Positions 35,434-43,820 of a DNA stretch of 64,000 nucleotides are shown in pieces. The DNA comes from Streptomyces griseochromogenes. Lineage in GTDB: Bacteria > Actinomycetota > Actinomycetes > Streptomycetales > Streptomycetaceae. Each line of letters begins with the position of its first letter. The first letter of the stretch is position 1. A model generated the notes under the pieces. It did not search any database, was not told the DNA's origin, and was given only the letters and a program-made list of their open reading frames with translations. The stretch is from the NCBI RefSeq assembly GCF_001542625.1, contig NZ_CP016279.1, forward strand, positions 4,712,001 to 4,776,000, in the 5' to 3' direction. The position numbers and the translations under genes were made by a program.

Positions 35434-36465
35434 TCAGCGATACGCGGGGCGCCGGCCGATCCTGGCGCCGTCCTCGACAGTGCCGAAATACTGGTCGATG
35501 CGTCGCGCGGCCTCCGCCCATTCCCGCATGGTGCGCACCGGCCTGAGCGTTTCCACGACGAAGGGATGACTGCGTCGGTCAAGGGCCCGCTGCCACAGGA
35601 CGTCAGGGTCCTCGTCCAGCATGTTTCCCACGGTGCCCTCGTAGATCGGCATGGCCCGCACCGCGCCGTCCGGTTCCACCTGGAGAACGGGCAGAGACCG
35701 GCCCCGGGCGAGGTCGTCGGGGTGCATCAGCAGCATGCGGTTGTCCTCGATGGAGATGTCCAGCGTGTCCGGCGCGAGGGATCGCAGGCGCGTGAGCTGC
35801 CCGGAACTCGCCGTATCGCGGACCTGGTCGTCCGTGAGAAGCTCGAGTTCGGCGAATCCGGCCCGGTTGGCCAGACCGGAAGGCACCGTCACTCCGAAGA
35901 TCAGATGCCGCATCGCGGGAAAGCGCGGCGCGATGTCCGTGCAGAACGCCTCAAGTTGATGGATGTTGCTCCGCATCAGTGAGCAGTCGATCCCGAAGGT
36001 GGCGATGGCTCGACCGCGCGCGGTGAAGTCCTGGGAGGCCTCGTCGAGGAGGGAGAGCGTCCTGATCGCACGCTCGAAAGACCGGGCACGGCCCCTGATC
36101 CGGTCGTGCACATCGGCGGTGGCACCGTCCAGGCTCACGGCGATACGGTGGAAGACGTTCAAGAGGTCCGCGGCCAAAGCCTGGTCGACGTTCCACCCGC
36201 TGGTGTAGAGCAGTACGGCGATGCCCGCATCCGCGATGCGCCGGGCGACGTCGAGCAGGCCCTTGACGAGGAGGGGCTCACCACCGGTCAGTGCGATGCC
36301 CATGGGGCGCATGGCAATCAGCGCATCGGCCACTTGGAGCATGCGGTCGTGGTCGAGCTGCCGAGACGGTCGGCGCCCGGATTCCGAGTAACAATGCACA
36401 CAGCGCAGCGGACAGGAATAGGTCATGTCCCAGATGACATCAGTGGGCCCGTTCGGCGTACTCAT
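35434..36465 (-). CDS. Radical SAM protein of the lanthipeptide operon
   Basis: The 343-residue protein has C18-x3-C22-x2-C25 (TYSCPLRCVHCYSES), GIALTGGEPLLVKG and VSLDGATADVHDRIRG, a PqqE/MoaA-type radical SAM core. The C-terminus keeps the shape of a SPASM region (LQVEPDGAVRAMPIYEGTVGNMLDED) but lacks its cysteines, so auxiliary clusters are unlikely. ATG 36465 has GGAGGGG eight bases upstream, which fixes the start. It is 57 bases upstream of lanL and transcribed the same way, so it probably acts on the same peptide, perhaps forming an extra crosslink or epimer. The reaction is unknown. A radical SAM protein is not a usual part of class IV lanthipeptide loci as far as I know. Confidence 0.85.
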   Translation of the reverse strand: MSTPNGPTDVIWDMTYSCPLRCVHCYSESGRRPSRQLDHDRMLQVADALIAMRPMGIALTGGEPLLVKGLLDVARRIADAGIAVLLYTSGWNVDQALAADLLNVFHRIAVSLDGATADVHDRIRGRARSFERAIRTLSLLDEASQDFTARGRAIATFGIDCSLMRSNIHQLEAFCTDIAPRFPAMRHLIFGVTVPSGLANRAGFAELELLTDDQVRDTASSGQLTRLRSLAPDTLDISIEDNRMLLMHPDDLARGRSLPVLQVEPDGAVRAMPIYEGTVGNMLDEDPDVLWQRALDRRSHPFVVETLRPVRTMREWAEAARRIDQYFGTVEDGARIGRRPAYR

Positions 36466-36562
36466 CGAATAGTCCCCTCCCGCACATTCCCGTTCGCCCA
36501 ACGGCGCCAGAACCGCTCGGGAATTGACCATAGCGGCGCCCAGGACGGCTCACCGAGACACA

Positions 36563-36577
36563 TTCCGCTGAGCGGAA
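36563..36577. promoter_or_regulatory. Palindromic operator TTCCGCT-G-AGCGGAA
   Basis: A perfect seven-base inverted repeat around one base lies between the divergent radical SAM/lanL operon and the IclR-type gene, 98 bases from the former start and 127 from the latter. Its length and symmetry suit an IclR-type dimer, so control of both transcripts is likely. Confidence 0.6.
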
Positions 36578-36703
36578 CAAATGGCGGGGAACGGCCGTAC
36601 ATTCCCGGCCACACGTACCCGACCAGCAGGTTTACCCGGCTGACATCGTTCGTCCATCGCCATTGCTTTGACTGGCTTCTGGAGCGGAAAGGGGGTTGGC
36701 CCC

Positions 36704-37438
36704 ATGGCTGGACAAGGGTCGGCAGACCGGAAGGCCGGGGAACCGCCGTTACCCGGACGAAGCGTTCTCGAAGGCGCGTTCGCCTTGCTGGAGGCGCTGG
36801 CGGACACGAACGAGGCGGGTCTGGCCGCACTGGCCGCGAGCAGCGGCCTGCCCAAGACGACCGCCTACAGGCTGCTGGATCAACTCGTCGCGCTCGGTGC
36901 CGTCGAACGCCAGGGCACCCGCTACCGGACAGGGTCACGGATGTTCCGGCTGGGGCGTGGATGGCAGCCACACCCTGGGCTGCGGGCCGCGGCCCGGCAA
37001 CCGCTGCGGCAGCTGGCGGGCGCGACCGGCGCGAGCGTGTGTCTGTGTGTGCTGCGGGAGGGCCGGACCATGGCGGCCACGGGAATCCCCGGGATCGTCG
37101 ACGAACTGGCCCCCGTGCGAGCGGGCGCGAGCTGGCCATGGACGACCGCGGCGGGAAGACTGCTGGTGGCGATGGGGCCGCAGGCGCTCCTGATGGGCCC
37201 GCTCCCGCCTTCCTGGAGGCGGCAGTCGGCGGACATCCAGGAGAACGGGGTGGCTGTGGACCGCGAGGAGCTGGTGCCGGGGGTGTGCTGCGTCGCCGTG
37301 CCCGTGGCGCAGCCGCGCGGCCAGGTCGTCGGCGCCCTGTGCGCGATGGTCGAACCCGAACGGGATCTGCGACGGCTGACGCACATCGTCACACAGGCGG
37401 GCCGGACGATCGGAGCGGGCCTGCGTCAATCCTGCTGA
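36704..37438 (+). CDS. IclR-family transcriptional regulator
   Basis: The 244-residue product has an N-terminal winged helix (AFALLEALADTNEAGLAALAASSGLPKTTAYRLLDQLVALGAVERQG split across residues 28-72, then YRTGSRMFRLG) and a C-terminal ligand domain with GASVCLCVLREGRTMAATGIPG and VDREELVPGVCCVAVPV, as in the IclR family. ATG 36704 has AAGGGGG upstream; ATG 36668 is in frame but without a good ribosome site. It is divergent from the lanthipeptide operon across 238 bases containing a perfect palindrome, so it is the likely local regulator. The ligand is unknown. Confidence 0.85.
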   Translation: MAGQGSADRKAGEPPLPGRSVLEGAFALLEALADTNEAGLAALAASSGLPKTTAYRLLDQLVALGAVERQGTRYRTGSRMFRLGRGWQPHPGLRAAARQPLRQLAGATGASVCLCVLREGRTMAATGIPGIVDELAPVRAGASWPWTTAAGRLLVAMGPQALLMGPLPPSWRRQSADIQENGVAVDREELVPGVCCVAVPVAQPRGQVVGALCAMVEPERDLRRLTHIVTQAGRTIGAGLRQSC

Positions 37439-37486
37439 GGGCCGCGATGCCGGTCCTCACGCCGCGGCCTTACGACACCCCGTGCG

Positions 37487-37954
37487 TCAGTACGTCCTCC
37501 GACCGGGTGCGGGCGGGTCCTCCGCACCGGGTGCACCCGGGGGAAGGGGCTCGACGCCGACCACGTGCCGCACCTTCGTCGGCTCGACGAACACCACGAC
37601 ACGTCGTTCGCCCGGGATTCCCCATTCGAACCGCTCGGTACCGACGTACTTGACCGCCAGCCGGTCCATGTTCCGGTCCGCCTCCGGTCCCTCGACGAAC
37701 CGGACGACCCGGCCGCGGATCTGGACGCGGTCGTAAGGGTCGTCCTGGTGCGCGTGGGACAGGCACACGCGCGGATCACGCCGGAGGTTGCGTTCCTTGA
37801 CGCGCCCGACGGCGGTGTTGAAGAAGACCAGATCGCCCTCCAGACCGACCCACATCGGGCTCACATGTGGCGCCCCGTCTGCATCGACCGTGGCGACGTA
37901 CCAGATGTTCGGGACTTCGATCCTCTCGCGGATGTGCTTCGACAGAGCAGTCAT
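37487..37954 (-). CDS. PPOX-class (pyridoxamine 5'-phosphate oxidase-like) flavin/F420 protein
   Basis: The 155-residue protein has the split-barrel pattern: IWYVATVDADGAPHVSPMWVGLEGDLVFFNTA, VKERNLRRDPRVCLSHAHQDDPYDRVQIRGRVVRFVEG and later VVVFVEPTKVRHV. Actinobacterial members often use F420 or FMN to reduce or bind cofactors; which one cannot be decided here. ATG 37954 has AGGACGG upstream; a GTG eleven codons earlier is less likely. It is convergent with the IclR gene, whose stop lies 48 bases away, and no partner gene is obvious. Confidence 0.82.
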   Translation of the reverse strand: MTALSKHIRERIEVPNIWYVATVDADGAPHVSPMWVGLEGDLVFFNTAVGRVKERNLRRDPRVCLSHAHQDDPYDRVQIRGRVVRFVEGPEADRNMDRLAVKYVGTERFEWGIPGERRVVVFVEPTKVRHVVGVEPLPPGAPGAEDPPAPGRRTY

Positions 37955-38336
37955 GGGACCGTCCTGCCCTGCGACGACACCGGCCAAGCCCGGCGGGGCT
38001 TGCGAAGACTCACTTCGGGTTGTCGGCGTGGGTCAGGGTCTCCCGGGCCACGAAGCAGCCATCCGTACCGGTGGGACGGCGTGCCTCGGTGGGGCGGCGG
38101 GTGCTTGCGGACGGCGGCTTCCGCCGTGATCTGTTCCCAGTTGCCGTTCGTCCGTACAACCAAGGTTGGGGCGGGAACCGCTACCGCCCTCGACGATCGC
38201 GCGGGTGTTGTCTGCCGACGGCCGGCCCTGTCCGGTGTGAACATGCCCACTGCCGTTGCGGACCTGGAGCGCGGTCCGGCCGCAGGCCCTCTTCGACTGC
38301 GGCGAAGCTCTCGCCCAGAACCGGAAGGAATCCGTC
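37955..38336. other. Intergenic region without a supported gene
   Basis: These 382 bases separate divergent genes and contain no reading frame with a recognisable product or good ribosome site except that of the next gene (AAGGAA before 38337). I see no repeat or convincing promoter element. Confidence 0.4.
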
Positions 38337-38699
38337 ATGGCTCTGTCCCGCAACCGTCGTCGGCCGTCGACGTCTCGGCTCGTGACCGTGGCCGTCGTGA
38401 TCTTGCTCAGCGTCGCGGGCTGGTACACGTTCTCGGGACGGGGCGCGGGGTGGCTGCCCCAGGACAGCTGGGGGCCGTGGAGAGAGAAGAGAGTGGAGAA
38501 CTGGTCGGTGCGGATACGGGTGAACTCGTGGAGCGACGCGGCCGAAGCATACGTACACATCGGCAAGGCGGAGGACTTCACGATGAAGGCGTACGGCAGA
38601 CCGTCCACCGCCACCACGGTGATGGACGGCACCCGCTTCACCCTGACACCCGGCGGCGAGGTCACCGGACAGCGGTCGCGGGAATACGGAGCGAGGTAG
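38337..38699 (+). CDS. Small single-pass membrane protein of unknown function
   Basis: The 120-residue product starts MALSRNRRRP, basic and cytoplasmic, followed by one membrane segment (LVTVAVVILLSVAGWYTF, residues about 15-33) and an outside domain of about 85 residues (WGPWREKRVENWSVRIRVNSW, AYVHIGKAEDFTMKAYG). ATG 38337 has AAGGAA seven bases upstream. No family is recognised. The ending RSREYGAR is charged. It is followed by a decayed gene and has no close operon partner. Codon use looks like a real Streptomyces gene, hence fair confidence in coding but none in function. Confidence 0.6.
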   Translation: MALSRNRRRPSTSRLVTVAVVILLSVAGWYTFSGRGAGWLPQDSWGPWREKRVENWSVRIRVNSWSDAAEAYVHIGKAEDFTMKAYGRPSTATTVMDGTRFTLTPGGEVTGQRSREYGAR

Positions 38700-38776
38700 C
38701 AGCTCTCTCACCAGACGACCGGCCGCTTCACGCCGCTGCACGACACATGGCGGGCCGGCTATGAGGCAGACGATCC

Positions 38777-39077
38777 ATGAGGAGCACTCATCACGAACTC
38801 GTGCACGGCGTCTGTGAAGAGCGCTGGGCGGGCGTGGTGGACCTGTACGCGGAGCAAACCGATGTCTCCCACCCTTTCCACCCGCTGGGGGCACCGCCCA
38901 TGCGCTCCCGCGAAGCGCTACGAGCCCATTTCGGCGGGCCACAGCCATCCCCAGGCCCGACCCTGCGGCGCCGGCCGACGCAGTCGTACTCGGCGAGATC
39001 CGTCAGACGGCCCGCTCCACCGGACGCGCTCATCGCGCCAGGTTCGCTTTGCACTTGACTGTCCAAGACGATCGCTG
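38777..39077 (+). pseudogene. Frameshifted SnoaL/NTF2-like gene
   Basis: From ATG 38777 the reading HHELVHGVCEERWAGVVDLYAEQTDVSHPFHPLGAPPMRSREALRAHF fits the start of a SnoaL-like (NTF2-fold) protein (shown here as consecutive short pieces: WAGVVDLYAEQTDVSHPF and GAPPMRSREALRAHF). Beyond 38935 the same frame turns into nonsense, while another frame gives ADAVVLGEIRQTARSTG and HRARFALHLTVQDDR, similar to the second half of the fold. A frameshift around 38935-38960 is therefore likely. The protein would also be shorter than the usual 120-130 residues. Family assignment is moderate. Confidence 0.45.
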
Positions 39078-39143
39078 ACGCAACCCGCGAAGTCAGCCGT
39101 CACGACGACTCGTTGACGGCCCACGAGACCCGCGTTGCTTGCG

Positions 39144-39159
39144 GGAGGCTTGAGCCTCC
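39144..39159. terminator. Hairpin GGAGGC-TTGA-GCCTCC
   Basis: A perfect six-base stem with a four-base loop stands 56 bases after the stop of the minus-strand hydrolase gene (39215). It is a plausible terminator for that gene and for the relic on the other side. Confidence 0.45.
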
Positions 39160-39214
39160 GTGATCGCGATCGACATGAGGGCGCGCGCGTGGGCGGGGTT
39201 GGGCGGGGCCCGGA

Positions 39215-40201
39215 CTATGCGGAGCGAGCGGCGAGTGCCTCGACGGCCACGGCCACCTGGCGGGGGTGGGAGACCAGGGTGAGGTGGCGGGCGTCGGGGA
39301 TGAGGGTAGGGGGTGGTGCGCCGATACGTCGGGCGGTCTGCTGCGGGGTCTGGGCACTGAACACGTCGTCCCGCGCGCCGAACACGACCGATTTGGGGAT
39401 GCGCAGGGCGGAGAGTTGGGCCACCTGGTGGGCGGGCAGACCGGGCACGCCCTGGCCGAGCATGCTCCACAGCGCGGACTCGGCACCCTGCACGCGCAGC
39501 GGCCGACGCCATTGGTCCAGTCCCGCGGCGTCCAAGGGCGGGCAGGCGGGGCCGCACTGGGCGTCGTACACGGAGCGGATCAGCGAGTCGGCGCCGAGAC
39601 CTAGCCGCAGCAAACTGGTGCGATACGGGTCGAACAGCACGTACTTGAGACCCGGCGGGGGACCGGCGCCGGTGTCCAAGGCGTCTCCGTCGAGCAGCAT
39701 CACGCTTCCGATCCGCCCCGGGGCGCGCAATGCCGCCTCCGTGACGACGGCGGCTCCGCTGGAGTGCCCCACCAGCAGGGGGCGTTGGTCCGGTCCGCCG
39801 AGGTGCATGGCCTTGAGGAAACCCAGCAGTTGCCGGGTGAAGTGGCCGACGGTGTAGGGGCCGCGGCGCTGGCTGTAGCCGTCTCCGGTCAGGTCCAGTG
39901 CGTACACCCGGTGGTCGTGTGCGAGGAGCGGAGCGAGTCGTGACCAGGTGTCCACCTGCTCGAAGGCACCGTGGACGAGGACGATGGGCGAGCCAGTCGT
40001 GCCCCAGGTCCGGTAGCGGGTGCGTATGTCGGCCGCCTGGACGTAGCGCAAGCCCCGGGGAGGCGCTGCGCGTTGTGCCGTGCAGGCGTTGAAGACGAAC
40101 GAGGCCGTTGTGAGGACTGCCAGCAGGACGGCACAGCCCAGCGCCAGGCGTCGCAGCCACCGCCTGATCCGAGGGCGCCGCCGCGGTGGTGTGCCGTCCA
40201 T
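39215..40201 (-). CDS. Membrane-anchored alpha/beta hydrolase
   Basis: The product (328 residues from ATG 40201) has one N-terminal membrane segment (LRRLALGCAVLLAVLTTASFVF) after a very basic stretch, then an alpha/beta hydrolase domain: SPIVLVHGAFEQVDTWSRL, VYALDLTGDGYS, LLVGHSSGAAVVTEAAL with the nucleophile Ser, and a late PDARHLTLVSHPRQV with the catalytic His. The acid lies near GARDDVFS. The start is uncertain: ATG 40411 would add a second hydrophobic segment (ILWPVAACVAVTAAGVAG). Neither start has a strong ribosome site. Substrate unknown; likely acts outside the membrane. Confidence 0.75.
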   Translation of the reverse strand: MDGTPPRRRPRIRRWLRRLALGCAVLLAVLTTASFVFNACTAQRAAPPRGLRYVQAADIRTRYRTWGTTGSPIVLVHGAFEQVDTWSRLAPLLAHDHRVYALDLTGDGYSQRRGPYTVGHFTRQLLGFLKAMHLGGPDQRPLLVGHSSGAAVVTEAALRAPGRIGSVMLLDGDALDTGAGPPPGLKYVLFDPYRTSLLRLGLGADSLIRSVYDAQCGPACPPLDAAGLDQWRRPLRVQGAESALWSMLGQGVPGLPAHQVAQLSALRIPKSVVFGARDDVFSAQTPQQTARRIGAPPPTLIPDARHLTLVSHPRQVAVAVEALAARSA

Positions 40202-40689
40202 GGCATCGGCATCCGGTGGTGCGGGGTCGAGTGACTCGGCCCGGGGGTGGGCACCCACGTCGGCCTCCTGTCCGTTCTGGCCGGCAACCCCGGCGGCTGT
40301 CACAGCAACACAAGCGGCGACCGGCCACAGAATTCGCGTGCCTCCGCTCCTGCCCTCCAGGATCTCGCGACGCAGGACCAGGATCATCCGCCGGGGGTTG
40401 TCACCACGCATACTCCGCTGGGAGTAACTCCCTGCCTCACTGGCGCTGACAGGAGCTGATGGGCATGGGACTGTCGGCTTGCGTGGTCGTGGGGCGAGGC
40501 AGTCGCGGCCGTGGACCGTGTCGGACGAGGCAGGGGCATGGGGCGAGTCCTCGCACACGGTGACGGTGGTTCGGCCATTTGGCCGTGGTCGGCTCGCGCG
40601 CGTGGCCGGGCCGCGGTGCCGTTGCCATGGATGCGTGCCCACGTCCAGCGGGGAAGGGCGTCCGGCGCTCAGCCGTGGAAGGACAAGGC
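40202..40689. other. Divergent intergenic region with small palindrome
   Basis: This 488-base stretch separates two divergent hydrolase genes. If the left gene starts at 40411 its first 70 codons fall here. GGGAGT-A-ACTCCC at 40420-40432 is a perfect six-base palindrome and a possible operator. Nothing else is supported. Confidence 0.4.
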
Positions 40690-42450
40690 ATGCACATATC
40701 TGGACCGACAGCGGGCCGTCGGGTTTGTGCCGCGGTCATCGCCGCGATGGTGACCTGCTCGACCGCTGTGACCGGACAGGACCTCGCCGCGGCCGGAGGT
40801 ACCCCCACACCTTCGGTGCCCGCCCCGAAGCTGGACTGGAGAGCCTGCGTCCAAGGCAGCCCGTTCGACTGCGCGACCGCGAAGGTGCCGCTGGACTACG
40901 ACAACCCACGTGGTCGCACCATCGAGCTCGCAGTCGTCAAACGGAAGGCGACCGCCCCCGGTCGACGCATCGGCACCCTGTTCTTCAACCCCGGCGGACC
41001 CGGTGGGCCAGGAACGGTCCAGATGCCACAGAATTACGAGTCCTTCCCGCGCGAGGTGCGGGAGCGGTTCGACATCGTCAGCTGGGACCCCCGTGGGATC
41101 GGCAGCAGCACCGCTGTGAACTGCTTCGCGAGCCCCGAGGAAGCCGCCCACTGGAATGCGAGCAAAGCGGCGGGCTTCCCGGTGGGCGAAAGGGAGCGGG
41201 CGGCCTGGATCGCCGCGTACAAGGACCTGGCCCGGCGCTGTGAGCGGCGTGACCCCGAGCTCCTGCGTCATGTGTCGACCGCCGACACCGCTCGCGACCT
41301 CGACCAGCTCCGCCGGGCGACAGGAGAGCCACACCTCACCTACCTCGGGATCTCGTACGGCACGTTCCTGGGCGCCACCTACGCCAATCTCTTCCCGGGC
41401 AAGGTCCGCGCCATGGTCCTCGACAGCGACTGGGACCCGCAGGCCTGGACGAATCACGCGTCCGACAACGCCCCCCGGCTCACGACATTCCTGCGGGTGG
41501 GCTCGGACCGCACCGCGGCAGCGACCCTGGACAGGTTCCTCGCCCTGTGCGGGTTCACCACCACCGCCCGCTGCGCCTTCTCCGCCGGCAGCCCGAAAGC
41601 GACCCGGGACAAGTTCGACCAGCTGATGCAGCGGCTCCGGAAGCAACCCGTGGGTACGTCGACCTATGCCCGCACGGTCGCTGACGCGGTGACCAGCCTC
41701 TACATCGTTCACCCGGGGTGGACGGACCTCGCCGGCAGGCTGCAGAACCTGTGGCAGGGCCGCGTCCCGAAACCGTCCCCACTACCGCACGCACCACCGG
41801 TCCCGCACCCGAATCCGTACTTGGGCGAGGAACAGGCCACCGCGGTGTTCTGCGGCGACAGCCCCAATCCACGTGACCCCGGTGTCTACCACGCTCTGGA
41901 GGAGGCCGGCGCCGCTCGTGCGGGTGATGCCGGACGCTTCTGGACGTGGGCCGCCGAGGGGTGCGCCACCTGGCCGGCGGTCGCCGCCAACCGTTACCGC
42001 GGCCCGTGGAACAAGCCCACGGCGCACCCCGTCCTGGTGGTCGGCACCACCTACGACCCCTCCACTCCCTACACAGGCGCGCAGGCCATGGCCAAGGAAC
42101 TGGCCGACGCCCGCCTGCTCACCCACGACGGATACGGGCACACGGCACTGATCAACCCCAGCAACTGCGTCAAGGCCCACGAGAGCCGCTACCTCATCGA
42201 CGGCACCCTCCCGCCGGTCGGAACCACATGCCGACCGGACACGCCGCCCTTCCCCGCACCCAAGCCCAGAGGCGGCGTCGCCGCCGGCGGTGGCGGGATG
42301 GCGGGCGCCTCTTATGGGAGTGGAGAGTTGGGGGCTACTGTCGTGGCTGTCGTGTGCGGACCGACAAGGGGGTCGGCGAATGCTGTCGGAGGCGTTGGCG
42401 GCACTGGCCGCAGCCGGTGGAACCGCTGTGGTGCAAGCCGCAGGCACTGA
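40690..42450 (+). CDS. Secreted S33-type alpha/beta hydrolase (tripeptidyl aminopeptidase-like)
   Basis: The product (586 residues) starts with a signal peptide (RRVCAAVIAAMVTCSTAVTG) and resembles Streptomyces SlpD/SlpE/tripeptidyl aminopeptidases: ATAKVPLDYDNPRGRTIEL, FNPGGPGGPGT (oxyanion region), FDIVSWDPRGIGSS, YLGISYGTFLGATYANLFP with the nucleophile Ser, then VVGTTYDPSTPY (Asp) and DGYGHTALINPSNCV (His). ATG 40690 follows GGAAGGA. The last 65 residues, from GGVAAGGGGMAG on, are Gly-rich, unlike the family, and overlap the next gene by 71 bases, suggesting that the original stop was lost. It releases N-terminal peptides in known relatives. Confidence 0.82.
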   Translation: MHISGPTAGRRVCAAVIAAMVTCSTAVTGQDLAAAGGTPTPSVPAPKLDWRACVQGSPFDCATAKVPLDYDNPRGRTIELAVVKRKATAPGRRIGTLFFNPGGPGGPGTVQMPQNYESFPREVRERFDIVSWDPRGIGSSTAVNCFASPEEAAHWNASKAAGFPVGERERAAWIAAYKDLARRCERRDPELLRHVSTADTARDLDQLRRATGEPHLTYLGISYGTFLGATYANLFPGKVRAMVLDSDWDPQAWTNHASDNAPRLTTFLRVGSDRTAAATLDRFLALCGFTTTARCAFSAGSPKATRDKFDQLMQRLRKQPVGTSTYARTVADAVTSLYIVHPGWTDLAGRLQNLWQGRVPKPSPLPHAPPVPHPNPYLGEEQATAVFCGDSPNPRDPGVYHALEEAGAARAGDAGRFWTWAAEGCATWPAVAANRYRGPWNKPTAHPVLVVGTTYDPSTPYTGAQAMAKELADARLLTHDGYGHTALINPSNCVKAHESRYLIDGTLPPVGTTCRPDTPPFPAPKPRGGVAAGGGGMAGASYGSGELGATVVAVVCGPTRGSANAVGGVGGTGRSRWNRCGASRRH

Positions 42451-42811
42451 TGCGTGGGCTGAGGTGCGGCAGCGCGTGGCACGCTTGCTGGGGCAGGGTA
42501 GCCACGAGGGTGAGCTCGATGAGTTGCAGCGACTGGACCGTACCGCTGCCGCCGTGGTGGCAGCGGGCGAGGACGCCACGGTGATCCGAGAGGCAGCGAT
42601 CTGGCAAGTTCGCTTCGAGACGCTGCTGGAGCGCCTGGACGGTGCCGAGCGTACCGACGCCGCTGCGGAGCTACGGGCGCTCGCTGATCGGATCAGCGCT
42701 CGAAGCCGCACCGGCGGGGGAGTCCTGTCAGGCAACGTCTTCCACGGCCCGACTGCGGTTCAGACGGGCAACGGTAACCGCCAGGACAATCGCTTCGACG
42801 GCGGATCATGA
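42380..42811 (+). CDS. Helical protein with C-terminal amyloid-like FHGPTAVQ motif
   Basis: The 143-residue protein begins MLSEALAALAAAGGTAVVQAAG and is mostly helical (DAWAEVRQRVARLLGQG, ELDELQRLDRTAAAVVAAG, WQVRFETLLERLDGAERT). Its last 25 residues, SGNVFHGPTAVQTGNGNRQ then DNRF, look like a Gly/Asn/Gln-rich amyloid signalling motif. ATG 42380 follows AAGGGGG, inside the run-on tail of the preceding gene. The stop overlaps the next start (ATGA), and the next protein carries a similar motif at its N-terminus. I know this architecture as common but uncharacterised in Streptomyces; a role as adaptor or receptor of a signalling pair is inference. Confidence 0.7.
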   Translation: MLSEALAALAAAGGTAVVQAAGTDAWAEVRQRVARLLGQGSHEGELDELQRLDRTAAAVVAAGEDATVIREAAIWQVRFETLLERLDGAERTDAAAELRALADRISARSRTGGGVLSGNVFHGPTAVQTGNGNRQDNRFDGGS

Positions 42812-43386
42812 CGGTCTCTCAGGGCAGCGCGCCTGAGGAGGGTACGCCGCATCACAGCGAGTTCCATGGCCCGGCCGCGGTGCAGGGCGGGCCTCATGGA
42901 GTTCAGAACAACCACTTCCACGCGCCGGCGCGGGCGGGCAGGGCTCTCCCATGGAACAAGGTCCTCTCGACACTCAAGAACGTCGTGCTGAGCGTGGTGG
43001 TTGTGGCTGGTCTCGTCTGGGGTGCGGCCTGGTGGCTGCACCGCCATCATGAGCAGCAGGCGCGGGTCGACGCGACGCGTTCGGCCTGCCGCCAGGCGTA
43101 CCGAGCAGATGACGTGTACCGCGACTCCACTCTCTCCACCCACTCGTTCAGCGAAGATGTGGCGCCGTCGCGGGAGCTCGCCCGGCGGCTCAGGCTGGCG
43201 GCAAGTGCCAGCTCAGACCCCGAGATCAAGAGAGAGATCCAGACTTACGCAGGTGACATGGAGGCTTGGGCGGACGCCACCGAGCGGGGCGACGACGCCG
43301 ACAGGAACACCGCGACTATCCGCAAAATGGATGATCAAAATGCATTGAACCTGGATTGCCGCAAGGTCTTGGGCGATGACGGCTGA
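42808..43386 (+). CDS. Single-pass membrane protein with N-terminal amyloid-like motif
   Basis: The 192-residue product has FHGPAAVQGGPHGVQNNHFH at about residues 19-38, matching the C-terminal motif of the protein encoded just upstream. A membrane segment follows (NVVLSVVVVAGLVWGAAWWL, about 55-74), then a charged, probably helical domain with two Cys (SACRQAY, LDCRKVL). ATG 42808 overlaps the upstream stop (ATGA), so the two are made in step. Shared motif on a soluble and a membrane partner suggests templated assembly between them. No family name can be given; the outer domain is unrecognised. Confidence 0.7.
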   Translation: MTVSQGSAPEEGTPHHSEFHGPAAVQGGPHGVQNNHFHAPARAGRALPWNKVLSTLKNVVLSVVVVAGLVWGAAWWLHRHHEQQARVDATRSACRQAYRADDVYRDSTLSTHSFSEDVAPSRELARRLRLAASASSDPEIKREIQTYAGDMEAWADATERGDDADRNTATIRKMDDQNALNLDCRKVLGDDG

Positions 43387-43615
43387 GGACCTCCGAACCG
43401 CGGATACCGACTTCTTCCTCGGTGCGCGCGGCAGCCGGCAGTGGTCCCCCTCAGGTAGAGACCGGGTGCGGCACAAGGCCTGAGCCGCTCCAGCTTGCAC
43501 CCCTGTGAAGCCGGGTTGACCGAATCGGTGCTCCCACCACATGGTGGTTCCCGAGATCGTTGAGGGGTCGGAACGGCACTGTGCCCAGGGGAGCGGGATG
43601 ACGCCAGTCGTGTTA

Positions 43616-43820
43616 CTGACTTCGGCGTCTCAGGGTCTGTATCTGTGTCGGGACCGGTGACTCGGTTTGTCCGAGGTGGTACGCCGAAGGCATGCGGTAT
43701 CCGGACGGGGGCGGGCTGACCGGCGAGCAGCGCAAGCGCCGGGAAGAGGTACGGATGCGGGCCGTTGACCTCTTCGATACCGGCCCCAAGACGCCGAAAT
43801 CAGGTAACCATCAAGTTCAG
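43616..43820 (+). mobile_element. Internally deleted IS630-type copy (MITE-like), inverted relative to 47959-49145
   Basis: Both ends match the complete element at 47959-49145: the left end begins TA-CTGACTTCGGCGTCT, includes the first 29 transposase codons from ATG 43692 (MRYPDGGGLTGEQRKRREEV and on), then jumps at about 43780 to the far end (CAAGACGCCGAAATCAGG, ending CAAGTTCAG). About 980 bases of the transposase are missing, so it can move only with help. It lies in the opposite orientation to the full copy, and its inner end supplies the stop codon region of the response regulator gene. Confidence 0.8.

Noticed and set aside
43561..43612. Lost 5' end of the AraC gene left of the deleted IS copy (GGGGAG and ATG 43598)
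   Set aside because: Joining at the TA target does not keep the reading frame with the downstream part, so the link is not supported.
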